A DNA stretch of 64,000 bases. Source: Strongyloides papillosus. Taxonomy: Eukaryota > Nematoda > Chromadorea > Rhabditida > Strongyloididae. The stretch covers positions 309,863 through 373,862 of the forward strand of contig SRSI01000018.1 in assembly GCA_005656395.1 (NCBI GenBank), written 5' to 3'. Within the stretch, counting starts at the first letter, position 1, and each line of letters opens with the position of its first letter. Shown here one piece after another: positions 22,725 through 32,460 of the stretch. The position numbers and the translations under genes were made by a program. Under the pieces are notes generated by a model. The model was not told where the DNA came from, searched no databases, and saw nothing but the letters and a program-made list of their open reading frames with translations.

Positions 22725-22953
22725 GTTTCAGAATAAAAGAATAATTTGATAATTTATTTTCACAAATAAGGGAGATATAAAAAACTAAATAATAAGTTAA
22801 TAATTTAAAAAGGAAAACTCACCCTCTCTGCGCTATGAGGAGGTTAATGTTAGTTGACTAAGAGAGGGTGCGATAGTATTTTTGTTAGTATTTATAGATA
22901 GAAAAATTCATGACAAACCATCAATCATGACTATTTGATTGTATCATGAAACA
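22724..22953 (-). repeat. 5' LTR of the retrotransposon
   Basis: 230 bp, apparently identical to the LTR at 17928-18157, with the target copy ATTTT immediately outside at 22954-22958. Confidence 0.93.
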
Positions 22954-23145
22954 ATTTTAATGATAGTAATTAGTAAAATAAATAGATTCAGTTTTTATTT
23001 AATTTCATAAAATGGTTGTTATTATTTTTATACTAAAGAACATTTTTTTTAAAGATTTCATATTCTTGAATAAAGTAATAAATGAAAATACAATTCACTT
23101 CTCAGACTGATATCTAATACAAATTTGTATAAAATAACGTAATTA

Positions 23146-24574
23146 CAGGGTGTCCCATAATTAACTCCCCACCTGCGAGAGCTTATAACTTTTTTCTACG
23201 AAGAGATAAAAACGTAAAATTTTGCAGGTTAGTAGAACTAAGAGACAATATTTTTTATTTTTAAAAAATTATGGTCCCATTAGGACTTATGGCCATTTTA
23301 AAAAAATGTGTTTTTTTCGCCTTTATGAGTACGTAAATTTTTTATATAAAGAGATATTGAGATGATTTTTTTACAGATCGAAAGCTCAACTTCTTTTGTA
23401 CTATAATTTTTAATATCATAAATATCGAACTTCATTAACATTGTTTAATTTTTAATTGAAACAAAAAAACCACGATTTTTGCCAAAATTTCGTAGTTTTT
23501 TCAAAATTAAAGCTCATTGAGAAGATTCTCACTAAAGTGTTATCATTATTCTAATAGAGTTAACGAAGCTCTATCGAATGAGTATAGTGCCATTAAAATC
23601 AAATGCCATTGACAAAAGTTATGATTTACCAAAGATCACAAATTTCGTACTTTTGGTAAAAAATTAAGTTACAAACACTATTTTTTTTAACATATTTAAT
23701 ACCTAATAGTCTTATTTTAATCAATAAAGTATGCTAATTTACGGTATATTGCTCATTTGTCCATACTTGGCCAAAAAAATTTCAATAATTTTTATCACTT
23801 AAATTTTTTTAAAAATCATTTTTCTTAACATTTATTACAATTTATTTGCGTTTTATACTATTTTACATAACAATTGCCCTATAAGAGCATTTTTATGCAT
23901 CTTTCAAAAATTTCGTATTTTCGACCTTGTTCTCATTGGATTTATGTTCGAAATATGAACAATTAACAATAAAAATAAAATAATATTTCAACTACTTTCA
24001 ATAAATAATCATTATGGATGTTGAAAAATTGAAAAAAATAGCATACTTTTTTTCAAATACTAAAGAAAATGAAAAATAAGACAATTTTTTAATTGTCATA
24101 ACTTTTTTGAAACTTATTACCAAGAAACAAGATTATTACCATTAGATAGAGCATCGTTTACTCTTTCAGAATAATGATAAAGCTTTTGCGAGAATCTTCT
24201 CAATGAGCTTTAATTTTGAAAAAACTACGAAATTTTGGCAAAAATCGTTGTTTTTTTGTTTTAATTTAATATTAAACAATGTTACTGTAGTGTAATATTT
24301 ATGATATTTAAGATTCTAGTAAAAAAGAAGTTGAGCTTTCGATCTGTAAAAGAATCATCTAAATATCTCTTCATATAAAAAAGTTACGTACTCATAAAGG
24401 CGAAAAAAACACATTTTTTTAAAATGGCCATAAGTTCTAATAGGACCATAATTTTTTAAAAATAAAAAATATTGTCTCTTAGTTCTACTAAACTGCAAAA
24501 TTTTACGTTTTTATCTCTTCGTAGAAAAAAGTTATAAGCTCTCGCAGGTGGGGAGTTAATTATGGGACACCCTG
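23146..24574. mobile_element. Tc1/mariner-type foldback element with very long inverted arms
   Basis: The ends are CAGGGTGTCCCATAATTAAC and its complement, flanked by TA on both sides (23144-23145, 24575-24576). The arms match from the ends inwards for at least ~490 bp: GGGAGTTAATTATGGGACAC mirrors the left end, and GAGAAGATTCTC at 23519 mirrors GAGAATCTTCTC at 24191. The whole 1.43-kb element is close to one large hairpin. No transposase frame is present. TA duplication and CAGGGTGTCCC ends fit an IS630-Tc1-mariner non-autonomous element. Confidence 0.82.
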
Positions 24575-24833
24575 TATATTTATAAAATATGATTGAATAT
24601 TTAAGTTAATAACATCTACAATTTTGCATAAATAACATAGCTATTCTGGTAAAATAGTACTGACTTTAAAATAAAATTATAATTACAATAAGATCTTTAT
24701 AGCAATATGCATTTGTTGAGAAATAACAATGCTATTTATCTTAAATAACATGTATATTCATTATAAAATATTTTTGTTATAAGGATGCGAGAGCGATCAT
24801 GATTTGATGAATTTTATTTTTGTGTGAAGAATC

Positions 24834-25154
24834 TTGACATGTATTCATTTGTCAGGGTTAAATAAAGATAAACCTGTTCTTATACCTAGAATAGTTTTAT
24901 ACAGTTCTGAAGGAGAATATTCTTTTACACTAGCAAGGAAACAGTTTCCTGTAAGACTTGCTTTTGCTATGACTATCAATAAAAGTCAAGGGCAAACATT
25001 AAGTAAAGTTGGTGTAGATTTAACAACACCAGTATTTTCACATGGACAATTGTATGTGGCTTTTTCACGTGTAAAAAGTCCTGATTGTCTATTTGTAAAA
25101 ACAGAATTCGATAAAGCAAAGAATATTGTTTATACCGAAATATTTAATGCATAG
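24834..25154 (+). pseudogene. Helitron helicase C-terminus (motifs V and VI)
   Basis: PVLIPRIVLYSS, KQFPVRLAFAMTINKSQGQT and GQLYVAFSRVKSPD are the closing motifs of PIF1-like Helitron helicases. They directly continue the sequence lost at 17310-17346, with only about 10-20 residues missing between. The stop at 25152-25154 is the natural protein end. A TTGTCAG just upstream (24849) resembles a splice acceptor, so a spliced join cannot be ruled out, though the split is better explained by insertions. Confidence 0.85.
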
Positions 25155-25424
25155 ATTCAAAAACAAACAGTGAAAATATGGAGAAAAAATAATTTGCAGT
25201 AAGAAAAGCAGATAGAAAACCAAGATAATGAAGCAAGGATAATTTTTTTAACATTTTTACATAAATGAATGTTTTTTGATTGTATTTTTTTTAACATTTT
25301 TAAATAAATGATTTTTTTTTAATTGTGTTTTTTTATTTCTATAAATAACAATTTTTTTATACAAATATTTCGATTAATAACATTTATAAAATTCTCATAT
25401 AAAAGTAATATGCTCTGCGGACCA
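25155..25424. other. Helitron 3' untranslated region
   Basis: AT-rich with no gene. Its last ~100 bp (TTTTTTTATACAAATATTTC...ATATGCTCTGCGGAC) resemble the sequence before the hairpin at 34374 and, inverted, after 28738. The non-autonomous copies therefore share this Helitron's 3' end. Confidence 0.6.
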
Positions 25425-26572
25425 CACACAAAAAAAATGGGACACACATTTGCGTAAAATGTAATAAATTTGTCCCACCTAAAAAAATTTGATTATTCTT
25501 GATTTGCGATAATTTTAACGCAATTATTTTGTACAAAAAATTAAGACAATAATTAAAATTAGTTTTTATTTTATATTTTATTGTTTTTATTTTAAAACTT
25601 AAGTTATTTTTTACAATACATTTTAAAATACAATATTAGATTTTAACTTATTATAAGATTAAAAAATGCTTTTATAAAGAGTATTTATCGATATATGACA
25701 GTATTTTTTAGATATTCTTCAATTGTTTGAATAACTATAAATAAGATTTTTATAAAAAGTTATATTCATCTGATGACTCAACTTTTTTATACTGTTTTTT
25801 TAAGATCATCTTTAAAAGTCAAACTGATTAAAAGTATTAAAACATTATACGTTTTGTTCATAGTAAAAAATTTTTTAAAATATTTTAATTTAAATAAGAA
25901 AAATAGCAAGTACTAAGATAACATTTTCAATGAACATTACTTTGTATGGTTAGATAATTATCACTCTTTCTTATTGTTGTTGTAAAATTTCTAAGTTTTT
26001 AAATTTACTGGTGTTAATGGATTGTTTAAAAGAATGATTTTTGTTAAAACCGTTGTAGCGGTAGATTTTATAGTTCAATAAGAAACAAATATAAAAGGTA
26101 AGTCTTTATTATCATTAACCTTACAATATTACAACATCCACAAAAATTACTACTACTATAGAATGAATGAAATAAAGATATTTATATAAAATTTTTCGGG
26201 GGCGTGTCTTGGTTGTTTTCTTGTTAAGATTCTTTCCATTACGAAACGTTAACAACTTTACACGAAATTGACTTCTGATAACTCACTTCATAATATATTA
26301 TAAAAACAAATTAGATTCTAAAATAGGTGTAATATTTTTAAAATTTCTAAGATTAAATAAATGTTTCATTACTTCAAAATATTAAAAGTATAGATTTTTG
26401 TAAAAAAACAACCAAATTTATGCGAAAATCTAACATTTTGCGTTAATTAAAACATTTTTGTTGTCGCCTGATATTTTTAAAATTTGAATAAATTTTGACA
26501 TTTCAAAGTGGTGGGACATTTTATTGCATTTTATGTAATAATGTCAAAATTTGTCCCATTTTTTTTTGTGTG
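25425..26572 (+). mobile_element. non-autonomous TIR element (CACACA-A8-TGGGAC family), copy 1
   Basis: The ends CACACAAAAAAAATGGGAC and its complement GTCCCATTTTTTTTTGTGTG bound 1148 bp without a transposase frame. An inverted copy lies at 61135-62060 and matches in the interior (GAGTCATCAGATGAATATAA in one, its complement in the other). It was inserted between GCTCTGCGGAC and GACCTGCC of the Helitron end, with an imperfect CGGAC/CAGAC duplication. Confidence 0.75.
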
Positions 26573-26579
26573 CAGACGT

Positions 26580-26607
26580 GACCTGCCGAAGGCAGGTCTA
26601 AGGCTGG
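26580..26607 (+). other. Helitron 3' terminus: hairpin plus CTGG
   Basis: Stem GACCTGCC, loop GAA, stem GGCAGGTC, spacer TAAGG, then CTGG followed by T. This is the Helitron signature of a short hairpin a few bases before CTRR and insertion next to T. Two more copies end at 28711 (minus) and 34401 (plus). Confidence 0.8.
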
Positions 26608-26623
26608 TAAGGATAAAACAAAA

Positions 26624-27166
26624 ATGATGGCTACGCAATATAAAAAGAAGTTATATAATCCAATATATGAAGTAGTATCAAATTATAAATACCTAGGAAG
26701 AGTGATATCTATGCACCTGAAAGGAGATAATAATGATTTCAATGAACGTGCAAAAGCCACATGGTGGGCAAGATTTAAAGACAAAGAACTATTAAATAGG
26801 GCTGATTACAAAAATAAATTAAAAATTTATAATTGTATCATAAGACCAGCAACTCTATACAGTATAGAATCTATGAGACCGACTATTATGCTTATCAATA
26901 AATTTGTATCACTGGAGAAGAAGGTTCTATATTCTATTTTCAAAAAAGAGATCCATCCTGCTAAATGCATTAAAGATATAATACTAGATAGAATGAAAAA
27001 GGCAAGAAAACCTATTGATGTATATGTTGAGAAAGATTGGAAAAGACCAGTAGGCAGACCTCCAAAGAGACTTCTATCTCTTGTTCCTGATAATTCTACT
27101 ATACGAAAACAACCTGATAGAAAAGCCAAATTATCATTAAATGTTAACATTTATAAATGTTTGTAA
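26624..27166 (+). pseudogene. 3' fragment of a LINE reverse transcriptase ORF
   Basis: 180 codons matching the C-terminal end of a non-LTR retrotransposon protein: KTKMM just upstream, NYKYLGRVIS, an ATWWARFKDKELL region, IIRPATLYSIE, and a KRPVGRPPKR tail. RTE- or CR1-like is likely; the clade is uncertain. The catalytic core is missing: the fragment starts 17 bp after the Helitron end at 26607, and its frame continues back to that junction, so the Helitron probably landed inside this LINE. A/T-rich simple sequence near 27195-27215 may be the LINE 3' tail. Confidence 0.65.
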
Positions 27167-27960
27167 ATTTTCGTCTTTTTTAGGTGAATACGAATAATAT
27201 AAAAAAAATAAATAAATGTTGTTGCATTTGATTTGATCAGAAAATTTACTATATAATGCAATTGATTGTTCGTTCAGTGATGTTCCCATCACGAAAATTT
27301 AAGAAATTAAAAGATCTGCGCGAAACACGGAAGGAGCTTTTAAAATGTATATAAGATATACATTCATCAATTTTGTCATTATTTTTTTAACTACTATTTC
27401 ATCATTTTATCACCCCATTTTTTTCGGTTATTAATGTTAATTTAATTATAGGGGTTAAACTATTATTAATAATTGTCAGTATAGAAGTGCCTGGACTCAT
27501 TAAAAAAAATTTTAATTAGCATATATAGTAAGTATATATAATGTAATTTATTTTATTGTATTTCTTTACCTCAGGCGCTATATATTTTTTTATAATAAAC
27601 TATTTACGTATCTGAATCTCTATTAAACGTTGTCGTAATTCGTGTGGCTTAGCACCAATAAAATAAATTTTACTGTTCTACTTTTAATACAAATTAATAT
27701 AGAATAGGAAAACATAATTGTAAAATCTAAATTATAAATTGAAAATTTAAATATATTATTATCGTTATGTAAATTACTATACCCATATACTGTTGAAAAA
27801 TAATATGTAGAGATCTTTTTTTCTTCTCTGATAAACGCCAAAAATTAAACATTCTTATAAAAAATTCTGAATAAAATCTTATAAAATTCACTTATTTGAT
27901 AGAGATCTGATTTCCATAATGTTCAAAGCTTTATAATCTGAAACAAAAATAATATCAATA
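27167..27960. other. AT-rich spacer upstream of gene C
   Basis: Apart from the putative LINE tail at 27195-27215 no feature is recognised. From about 27905 the sequence becomes similar to the 5' flanks of genes B and D. Confidence 0.4.
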
Positions 27961-27984
27961 TTTATTTGTAATCATATTTGTTTT

Positions 27985-28058
27985 TCTTTGATTCATCAGA
28001 ATTAAAATATTTATTTTCAAATAATTTTTCATGATAATTTTTAGTATTTAAGGAAAAT
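27985..28058 (+). promoter_or_regulatory. conserved upstream module of TTL-like gene C
   Basis: TTCTTTGATTCATCAGAATT, AAAATATTTATTTTCAAATA and ATGATAATTTTTAGTATTTA appear in order, nearly identical to gene D. Function is inferred from repeated occurrence. Confidence 0.55.
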
Positions 28059-28080
28059 TTTATTTTTAAAATATACAAAA

Positions 28081-28499
28081 ATGAAAGTTTTTAACACATC
28101 ATCAGTATTTATAATTATTTCAATATCTAAAAGCTTTTTACCGATATCAGGATATGAAATGGCTGTCACCGTTTTTTCTCTATGTAAATGTAAAGATATT
28201 AGAAATGAAAAGATTGAATTATCTTTAAGAAAACCAGAGGAAGTTTATGAGAATAGAACTGAAGAATGTGGCACACCAGTAACTCTCCTTACTGGAGACA
28301 TTTCAAGATATATACAACTATATGGTAAGTAAATATAATCAAAAAATAATTTATTTATTTAAAAGATATTTATGTCAATTTCACTCATTTATGTAAAACA
28401 ACAAGTATAACTAAAACAATGATTGTCGTTAAAGAATGTAGAAATATATATTGGGATAGATGTATTAGAGAAAGTAAATATGATTGTGTTGAACCTTAA
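28081..28499 (+). CDS. TTL-like secreted protein C (two exons, 125 aa)
   Basis: Exon 1 is 28081-28324 and exon 2 is 28366-28499, with a 41-bp GTAAGT...AAAAG phase-1 intron; the spliced length is 126 codons with stop. The MKVFNTSSVFIIISISKSF start is a probable signal peptide, close to protein B. The YEMAVTVFSLCKC and KIELSLRK segments occupy the TTL strand positions; exon 2 opens DIYVNF, as in B and D. It has seven or more cysteines, several in exon 2 (VKECRNIYWDRCIRESKYDC), so disulfides are likely. It lies between the LINE fragment and a Helitron 3' terminus 210 bp downstream. It is the shortest and most diverged member. Confidence 0.55.
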
Positions 28500-28710
28500 T
28501 AATTTTGAATTAAAAAATCATCCTGGCAGAAAAAAAAAGTTATTGATAATAAAATATTTTAATTAATAAATAATAATTACAAAAAGTTAAAATATTTTTA
28601 ACTTTTATATTTTTCTAAGGTCATTGTTTTGAATCATTACTTTAATAAATTTTTAAAAATATTACATTTTTTCAAATTAATAATTATCTAAAATTATTTT
28701 AATGACAAAA

Positions 28711-28738
28711 CCAGCCTTAGACCCGCCTTCGGCAGGTC
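28711..28738 (-). other. Helitron-type 3' terminus (minus)
   Basis: Read on the minus strand: GACCTGCCGAAGGCGGGTC hairpin (one G-T pair), TAAGG, CTGG, then T at 28710. It is identical to the other two termini except for that stem base. Confidence 0.75.
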
Positions 28739-30712
28739 AGAGCTGGTCTGCAGAGCATATTTTTTAATGAAGAATTTTTATACAAAATCATTAATCAAAG
28801 TATCTGTATAAAAAAATTGTTTTATTAAATTACAAATTTTTGAAAAAAAAAAGATAACCAAAAATACATTGTTATAATATATGAAATGTTTCTGACTGTG
28901 AGAATCATTTTATAACGTCTACGTTTATTGAAACTGTTAAGTTAAGTGAAAAATTTACCCAACAAAAAGAATTTTATTTATATCCAAAAGATGAATAAAA
29001 ATGAATATTTTAAACAATCCAAGTAAATATTTAGGTGACTCCTCATTATATGTTTGAAATTGGTATAAACAATTTAATATGATTGCTCTATTAACTACAC
29101 ATTTAACTTAATTTTACAAATATGTAAATGAGAAAAAACAAAAAAATTAATACCTAAAAATTTTTTTTCGTTTTTAAGTTACAAATTTTGTTATGGTTTT
29201 ATGTTTAAAATCAGACTTTGATTTATATACTACATTTAATTTTATTCATTTAAAACAACTTTTTATAAAGTTGTAATATTTAAAAAATTTTATTTCTACT
29301 AAAAAAATGATTATCACATTTTAATTCATAACTTTACTAATTTTTTGTTGATCATTTTATTATTAAATTTCCCTCTTTTCCATACTTGTACCTTATAAAT
29401 GAGTCATAAATCACAGAGTTAAATTAACCTTTAAAAGAGTTATTTTTGGAACAAAACTACGCAAAAATGTGTCTAAAAAGTGATGTTTTCTAAAAATAAA
29501 TTGGCCAATTATAGTCAAAAGTTTCGAAATTTATTTTCCTACCAAAGTTGAAAAAAAATACATCAAATGACTATTTGACCATAAAAATTGATCAACTTTG
29601 AAAAGAGTTATGTCTAGAACAAAATTAACTTTTACAAAAGAAATGGAAAAAAGAGAGAAAAATGAAACTAAAATTGGCATAAATCGTTTCGTGTATAAGC
29701 TATAAACTTCGCAATAGTCTCACTTTTTAAGTTAAACTTAAATCTATATAAAAAAACCATATCAACTTAGTTTTATGAAGTTTTAATAAGGTAATATCTA
29801 TCTAACTTTTTAATTTTTACGAAAAAAATGGTCTTCACTTATTGACCCATAACTTTGCAAATTCTTTATTAATCTAAATTCTATTAAGTTTCCCCCTTAT
29901 TCCTGACTTTTACATTTCAAATGAGTTAAAAACCAAAAACATCTGTTTACTTTTACAAAAGTTATTTGAAAGACAAAACTATACAAAAAATTGTTTAAAA
30001 AAATAGTATTTTTTAAATATAATTTGGCCACTTATGGACCAAAAGTTTTAAGACCTATTTTCCGCACTAAGTTGAAAAAAAATACATCAAATGAGTATTT
30101 GACCATAAAAATTGATCAAGTTTGGAGAGAGTTATGTCTGGAACAAAATTGATTTTTACAATAAAAATGAAAAAAGGGCAAAAACATTTACATTCAAATT
30201 TATATAACTTCTTTCGTGGTTGAGCTATAAACTTTTTTAGACTCTTATTTTATAAGTTAGACGTAGATCTATACAACAGATACTATTTTATTTTCATTTC
30301 ATCAAGTCTTGACTAAGTTAGAACTATTTAACTTTTTAATCATTTTTTTTAAAATGGTCACTACTTTTTGTATCATAACTCGGCCAATTTCTATTACAAT
30401 TCAATAAGATTGTGTTTCCCCCTTATTGTGGTAGTTGACCTTTCGAATGGTATATAAACCATTGTATATTATCTATTTTGAAATAACGGTTATCCCTGGT
30501 AAAATCTATGCTAAATAAGGCCAAAAAAAACGGTGTTTTTTAAAGATAATTTGGCCAAAATTTGGCCAACAGTTTTTAAAACTAATTCAGCTCCTAATGT
30601 TAGAAAAAAATACATTTTTTGACTATTTACCCACAAAAATCGGTTGAATTTGAAGAGAGTTATGAGAGAGACAAATTTTGTTTCCTTATTTCTTTTTGTT
30701 ATAGATGAACCA
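28711..30712 (-). repeat. left inverted arm, non-autonomous Helitron 3' part
   Basis: This ~2-kb arm is the inverted counterpart of 32440-34401. AACGTCTACGTTTATTGAAA at 28914 mirrors CAGTAAACGTAGACGTTA near 34187. It contains ~530-bp tandem units like 8005-9390 and ends at a Helitron 3' terminus. It abuts the block upstream of gene D near 30712. There is no coding. Confidence 0.7.
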
Positions 30713-31344
30713 TTTCGATATATTTTTCATTTTAAAAAGACTATTAAGAGAGAATGACAATAAAAAATCGTTTTTAAATTTTATTTTTTTGGATTAAATT
30801 TACCAAGAACAAAATGATAACACGAATTATTTAAATAACAATAATGGTTGAACAACATTACAAAATCGTTTTTGTGTATAATTTGATAATGTGTATGATG
30901 AAGTCAACAAAATTTTAAAATGTTCTAAATCTTATTTAAGTGTAAAAGCTCTATAAACTAAAACACTGATTGCTTTGAAAACTAATCTTTAATTTCTTTA
31001 AAAAAAGAAAGTAAAATAATAATCTCAGACAAACTACTTGAAAACATAAGACATTTTACTAAATTGATCAAATTATTAAATTTTATTTTATTATTCAGGC
31101 TACCCTTCAGTACCGTACCCTAATATTCTATACAGATATTGAATTAACACTTTAAAGCTTATATTTTATTTATTTCCTATATGTTGTTACAATCGTATTA
31201 ACTAAATGTTTTACTATTTATTGCAATTAATCGTTCGATTTTTTAGTACAAGTCAATATTAAGTAAAATCTTAAAAAAATTACTTTTTAATAGAAATCTG
31301 ATTTCTAAAATACTAGAACTTTTATAATTTGTAGCAAAAATAAT
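30713..31344 (+). repeat. duplicated 5' flank of gene D
   Basis: Homologous in the same orientation to the 5' flank of gene B (5000-5440 and 6900-7150). The shared AAAATAAT (31337-31344) is one copy of the 8-bp duplication made by the MITE that follows. Confidence 0.55.
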
Positions 31345-31838
31345 GGTACTTTGTGGTTATATCCCCCAAATAAAACATATAAAAACGAATTAATATCAAA
31401 TAAATTATTGCATATAAGTTAATATATAAATTATTACAGATAAACTGTTACTAAAAAAGTAATTTTTTAATAAAAAATTACTAATGATAAAATCTCTGAG
31501 AAAGTTTAAAGTCTTTCGGTCTGTGATTGATTGGAGTTCCTCAATATTAATAAAAATACTTAAAAAAGAATAAATGAGGGTGCTGTTATCATTTATGATA
31601 TGAAAAAGGGGTATTAAAAAGTAAGTGATTCATAAATGGTAATAAAAATTTCAAAAATTAAAAAATTAAGAATTTAATTTTTTAAAAAATTTCTTTAAAT
31701 TTTAAAAATTAATTATTATAATAAAAAATATTTTTAAATAGCCTTATTTTATATTAATTATTTATAAATAATTAAAAACTGTTGTAAATAGCCATTAAAG
31801 TCAATATCTTCTAGGGGGGGACATAACCGAAAAGTACC
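31345..31838. mobile_element. MITE with 8-bp target duplication
   Basis: 494 bp with inverted ends GGTACTTTGTGGTTATATCC / ACATAACCGAAAAGTACC, flanked by AAAATAAT on both sides (31337-31344, 31839-31846). Genes B and C show the empty site (ACAAAAATAATATCAATATT in C), confirming insertion. An 8-bp duplication fits hAT-like or Merlin/P-type elements. A second copy is at 36862-37321. Confidence 0.82.
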
Positions 31839-31876
31839 AAAATAATATTTATATTTATTTGTAATTTTATTTGTTG

Positions 31877-31935
31877 TTCTTTGATTCATCAGAATTTAAA
31901 TATTTATTTCCCAATAATTTTTAGTATTTAAGGAA
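31877..31935 (+). promoter_or_regulatory. conserved upstream module of TTL-like gene D
   Basis: TTCTTTGATTCATCAGAATT, TAAATATTTATTTCCCAATA and TTTTTAGTATTTAAGG, matching genes C and E closely. The MITE lies just upstream and leaves the module intact. Confidence 0.55.
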
Positions 31936-31971
31936 GTTTTTTTTTTAAATATAAAATTGAAATATTCTAAA

Positions 31972-32460
31972 ATGATAATTTTAAACAAATTAACAGTATT
32001 TATAAATATTCTTATATTTTATATTGTTAAGATTCGTACTAAGAATTACGACCTTTATATCTATGCAAAACCTAAATGTCGTAATAATCTTAAAGAAAAT
32101 GTTACTGTGAAACTACGAAGTAAAAATGAAAAAAGAATTTATATGGATGTGGATGTTACATGTAATCATAGAGTTACTTTTATAAGAGATTTTGAATCTT
32201 CTGTTATAAATGCTAATGGTAAGAAAAAATAGAAAAAAATTATTTTTATATTTTTAGTTCTTTATGTTACATTTAATTATAGCGTTTCCAAGTTTAATTT
32301 TTCAAAAAAAATTCTTAAAGATTGTGAAAAAGCTTCTGGCTTTTCTAGGAAAATGCATAATTATTATTGCGTTTTTGCAACACCCAAAGAATCACTATAT
32401 AAAGAGCTTTGTAGAGACAAAGTTATATTATGTTTGAATATCTATAACAAAAAGAAATAA
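31972..32460 (+). CDS. TTL-like secreted protein D (two exons, 149 aa)
   Basis: Exon 1 is 31972-32218 and exon 2 is 32258-32460, with a 39-bp GTAAGA...TTTTTAG phase-1 intron; the spliced length is 150 codons with stop. The start MIILNKLTVFINILIFYIV is a probable signal peptide. YDLYIYAKPKC and ENVTVKLRSK align with B; exon 2 opens VLYVTF and ends NYYCVF...LCRDKVILC. The final codons and stop (NIYNKKK) lie in the first ~20 bp of the right-hand arm repeat, so the C-terminus is partly repeat-derived. The gene sits between inverted arms that both finish in Helitron 3' ends, and it has no obvious disabling change. Function is unknown; TTL membership is tentative. Confidence 0.57.

Larger units (their letters stand above)
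17928..22953 (-). mobile_element. LTR retrotransposon, Ty3/gypsy-like order with an extra C-terminal RNase H
   Basis: A 5026-bp element in minus orientation. Its 230-bp LTRs (17928-18157, 22724-22953) appear identical base for base, begin TGTTTCA and end TGAAACA. They are flanked by a perfect 5-bp duplication ATTTT (17923-17927, 22954-22958). A primer-binding site follows the 5' LTR and a polypurine tract precedes the 3' LTR. Internal order is gag, protease, reverse transcriptase, decayed RNase H, integrase (D,D35E), second RNase H. There is no envelope gene. One in-frame TAA (20577-20579) and one frameshift at an A6 run (18441-18446) interrupt coding. It is nested in the Helitron and is clearly recent. 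Confidence 0.92.
11490..26607 (+). mobile_element. autonomous-type Helitron, decayed and interrupted by nested insertions
   Basis: Coding remnants in order: a short N-terminal frame, a cysteine-protease-like segment, a charged repeat region, a Rep (HUH) nuclease and a PIF1-type helicase whose C-terminal motifs resume at 24834. The 3' terminus at 26580-26607 is a GACCTGCC/GGCAGGTC hairpin, TAAGG, then CTGG followed by host T, which fits the Helitron CTRR|T rule. About 7.5 kb containing the LTR element (17928-22953) and a foldback element (23146-24574) splits the helicase. Another TIR element (25425-26572) sits within 10 bp of the terminal hairpin. The 5' end is undetermined; 11490 is the first coding base, not the true boundary. 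Confidence 0.8.

Noticed and set aside
24834..24860. Splice acceptor TTGTCAG before the helicase C-terminus, implying a 7.5-kb intron
   Set aside because: Frameshifts and recent nested insertions explain the split better; a spliced functional product is unlikely.
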